From: Thamnaconus septentrionalis
Taxonomy: Eukaryota > Chordata > Actinopteri > Tetraodontiformes > Monacanthidae
Direction of reading: 5' to 3'
Assembly: GCA_009823395.1 (NCBI GenBank)
Contig: CM020514.1
Span: 10,726,966-10,790,965, forward strand
Length of the DNA: 64,000 nt
The translations under genes and the position numbers were made by a program. Of this stretch, positions 62,031-64,000 are shown piece by piece. The notes below the pieces were generated by a model that searched no databases, was not told the DNA's origin, and saw only the letters and a program-made list of their open reading frames with translations. Every line of letters starts with the position of its first letter. Positions within the stretch are counted from its first letter, which is position 1.

Positions 62031-62343
62031 CAGGCATGGGCAAACTACAGCCTGGCGGCCATATGCGGCCCATTAAGCTTTTTGGTCTGGCCCGGCAAAG
62101 TTGAAGGAATTATATTAATAGTAAGTAACTAATAAAATAGCTGTATTTGATGTTTTAAGAGTCATTTCACCAAAGAGTTAAATACTGTGGGCGACATGTT
62201 TGGTTGTATTTGTTTGTTTTCAATTGACATTAAATCACGTTTTCTATATATTCCACCACCAAAACACTCCATCCATCTGCTCCGGCCCCTCTGTCAAATT
62301 TTAGAACCCATTGTGGCCCAGTCAATAAGTTTGCCCACCCCTA
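62031..62343 (+). mobile_element. hAT-like non-autonomous transposon, copy 2
   Basis: It starts CAGGCATGGGCAAACTACAG and ends TTTGCCCACCCCTA, with internal GGCCATATGCGGCCCATTAAGC and CTCTGTCAAATTTTAGAACC shared with copy 1 at 37086. The flanking 8-mers agree only in their last four bases, so the target duplication has decayed. No transposase frame. Confidence 0.75.
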
Positions 62344-63549
62344 GCTTAGACTCTGCACCAGTATTTTGTTTAACCATGAGGCCGATGGTGTGCGGTCAAT
62401 GTTGCAAGTTTCGACAGCCTGCTGGCCAATCTGTAGCAAGTATCATCAGCTGAACAAAAGTCTCATCCAATCACCTTCAGAGTTTTGCCTTCCGAACTTC
62501 CGAACCGCCTTTTTGCTGAGGACGTGAAAATTCAGGAATTCTTTTTTTTACGTGGGAAAAATTCCTGAAGTTCGACAAACCTTTTTAATCCCACGCACTG
62601 TCCATAAAAAAACGGCAACAAATCATGTTACCTTTCGCAAATGACCTCTCAAAGCTGCCTGAGCCTGCTGTTTATTCAAATTTCAAAGCTTCGAGCGCTC
62701 GCACCTGGGTGTGTGCAGCACGTAGCAGAGTGAGCTCAGCACAAAGCCATTTGCTGGCACACAGCTGATCCGAAAACATACGTGACTCAGGCTCCCACAC
62801 TGCGAGCTGCAGCCCTCCAGGGAAAACATTCCTCCGAGTTATTATGGAGGGAAACTTATGTGGGAAACGAAGGTTTGATTGAAGCAGGTGATACTACCTG
62901 TGCTTGTCTCAACCTGATCCTCAACACAAACAGCCACAGGTTAGTGAGTAAACACCTGAGGGCGGCTGTAAAAGCTGGTTCCAGCAGATGACACCGCATC
63001 CAATTTTCTGCCTCGTGAAAGTCAAATATTGAATAAACCAGGCTAATGAAGACCGAGACGATCTGCAAAGCACTGGATCAATGACGGCTCGATGAATTGT
63101 TGTCAATGTTGAAAATGTTTTCACCACTGTTGATTCACAAACACAAACACAGACAAACAACTTGTCAGTTTACTCTCGCTGAGCACATGAAGAGGATGTT
63201 CTTCTCTGCCGATCCACCGTCCAGAGGTTGGACAAAGTCTCTTGATTAAAAATGAAAAAAAAAAAAAAGTGAAATTCCGCATGGAAACACACTGTTGCTT
63301 ATAAAACTGCAACCCCCCCCCCTCCTTTTTCACCCGTCTTTTGCAGCAAGCGTTATGCAGGAATTCATTTCACCTCGGTAATTGGAACACGTTACAAAAT
63401 CATGGCGGCCGGGGTCAGAAGTGATTACCAGTGCATTCCGATCAGAATGAAGAGGAAGAGGAGGAAGAGGAGGACGAAGAAGAAGCGGAGGATTGCGTCT
63501 ATCAGTCGTCTTCAGAAAGGCGCCAACGCACAAACGGGGCCGTGACGCA
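62344..63549. other. spacer before the minus-strand gene end, no gene recognised
   Basis: AT-rich DNA with scattered short frames. A GA-rich acidic-looking stretch at 63447-63490 would read Glu-rich on the plus strand, but a stop lies just upstream in frame and no exon boundary fits well. Confidence 0.4.
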
Positions 63550-63876
63550 GAAAATGGCATTGACACAGTTGAGCTTTATTGCTGTACAGGTACAGTAGTT
63601 ATAAAACATGGGTGACATAACCATTATGAAAGATCGCAATACAGCCTAACCCCGCCCCCCATCTCCCGCTTTATATTTATTTACTTTTTTGCTTTCCACG
63701 AACACGTTTTGTATGCAGGGTAAAACGTTGCGAACGTCGTACAAAAAGAGAGCAATTAAATAATAAAAACAACAACAAGAACAACAAGAAGAACAACACC
63801 AACAGCAATAACAACAACAGCAACAGAATAAAACACCGTCGAGGGCAACGAGGCGCCCTCGTACCTTTAATGACAG
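63550..63876 (-). other. 3' untranslated region of a minus-strand gene, putative
   Basis: Read on the minus strand the segment is T-rich and stop-rich, and ends in GTACAGCAATAAAGCTC followed by the GU-containing CAACTGTGTCAATG. That is the layout of a normal mRNA 3' end. The canonical signal lies at 63575-63580. Confidence 0.5.
63575..63580 (-). terminator. polyadenylation signal AATAAA (minus strand)
   Basis: The plus-strand TTTATT reads AATAAA on the minus strand, with a GTGT-containing stretch about 10 bases downstream. Orientation is convergent with irs2, as expected for the syntenic neighbour. Confidence 0.55.
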
Positions 63877-63999
63877 CTATACATGGACCTGGGGGGAAGG
63901 GGCGGAGCTGATCTCGGACAGGTCACCAGCCAGAGGGCGTTTGGCCGAAAGCTGCAGTGCCTGAGGGCGCGGTCCGGGCGGGTGGGTGGGGTTGGGGTG
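63877..63999 (-). CDS. C-terminal end of a minus-strand gene, possibly myo16 (partial)
   Basis: On the minus strand one frame is open from the window edge for 40 codons to TAG at 63877-63879. It contains KRPLAGDLSEISSAPSPQVHV split as KRPLAGDLSE and ISSAPSPQVHV, a Ser/Pro-rich tail. A C-rich tract ending CCCTCAG just before GCACTGCAG could be a splice acceptor, which would leave about 27 codons in this exon. I did not recognise the protein. Myo16 (unconventional myosin 16) is suggested because, from recalled human annotation, MYO16 lies next to and convergent with IRS2. Another frame, ending in PPRSMYSCH, is also open, so the reading frame is not settled. Confidence 0.35.
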   Translation of the reverse strand, partial: HPNPTHPPGPRPQALQLSAKRPLAGDLSEISSAPSPQVHV

Positions 64000-64000
64000 G

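Noticed and set aside
63438..63592. Glu-rich plus-strand coding exon
   Set aside because: GA-rich simple sequence gives the acidic run, an in-frame stop lies just upstream and no convincing splice acceptor precedes it; the minus-strand UTR reading fits better.

Overview
The window is genomic DNA from a vertebrate, most likely a ray-finned (teleost) fish. Genes are split by GT-AG introns, and microsatellites are dense, mainly (GT)n, with (GA)n, (CAG)n, (TTA)n and (CTT)n. Dispersed repeats are of kinds common in teleost genomes: (ATCC)n-tailed elements, short hAT-like transposons and LTR-like fragments. I cannot name the species.

Three protein-coding loci are supported. (1) Positions 1-1303, plus strand: the last three coding exons of col4a1 (collagen IV alpha-1, end of the NC1 domain), with a 3' UTR to about 2830. 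(2) Positions 21807-33073, plus strand: a complete irs2 (insulin receptor substrate 2). Nearly all of it lies in one 3.4-kb exon. A 7.9-kb intron splits the last sense codon, and a 2.9-kb 3' UTR ends near 35955. (3) At the right edge, minus strand: a probable 3' end of another gene (about 63550-63999). Gene order and orientation point to myo16, but the protein itself was not recognised.

From recalled human annotation, the order is MYO16 > < IRS2 < COL4A1 (IRS2 and COL4A1 on the same strand, MYO16 convergent). Read in reverse, this matches the window. The col4a1-irs2 gap is about 19 kb here and the irs2-to-third-gene gap about 28 kb, much shorter than the several hundred kb in human.

Layout: 1-2830 col4a1 end; 2830-8560 intergenic DNA rich in decayed transposons, with one well-preserved hAT-type element and one strong CTCF-like motif; 8560-20100 mostly unique, CpG- and homeobox-motif-rich sequence that looks like regulatory DNA for irs2 and/or col4a1; 20100-21806 irs2 promoter and 5' UTR; 21807-35955 irs2; 35956-63550 intergenic DNA with microsatellites, three related hAT-like fragments, LTR-like pieces and a striking 30-bp perfect inverted repeat; 63550-64000 the minus-strand gene end.

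Col4a1 is an extracellular basement-membrane protein and irs2 an intracellular signalling adaptor. They share no pathway step; their adjacency is old synteny. No prokaryotic system, CRISPR array, tRNA or rRNA gene was found, and most long open frames outside irs2 are artefacts of simple repeats. I found no clear candidate for an undescribed biological system.
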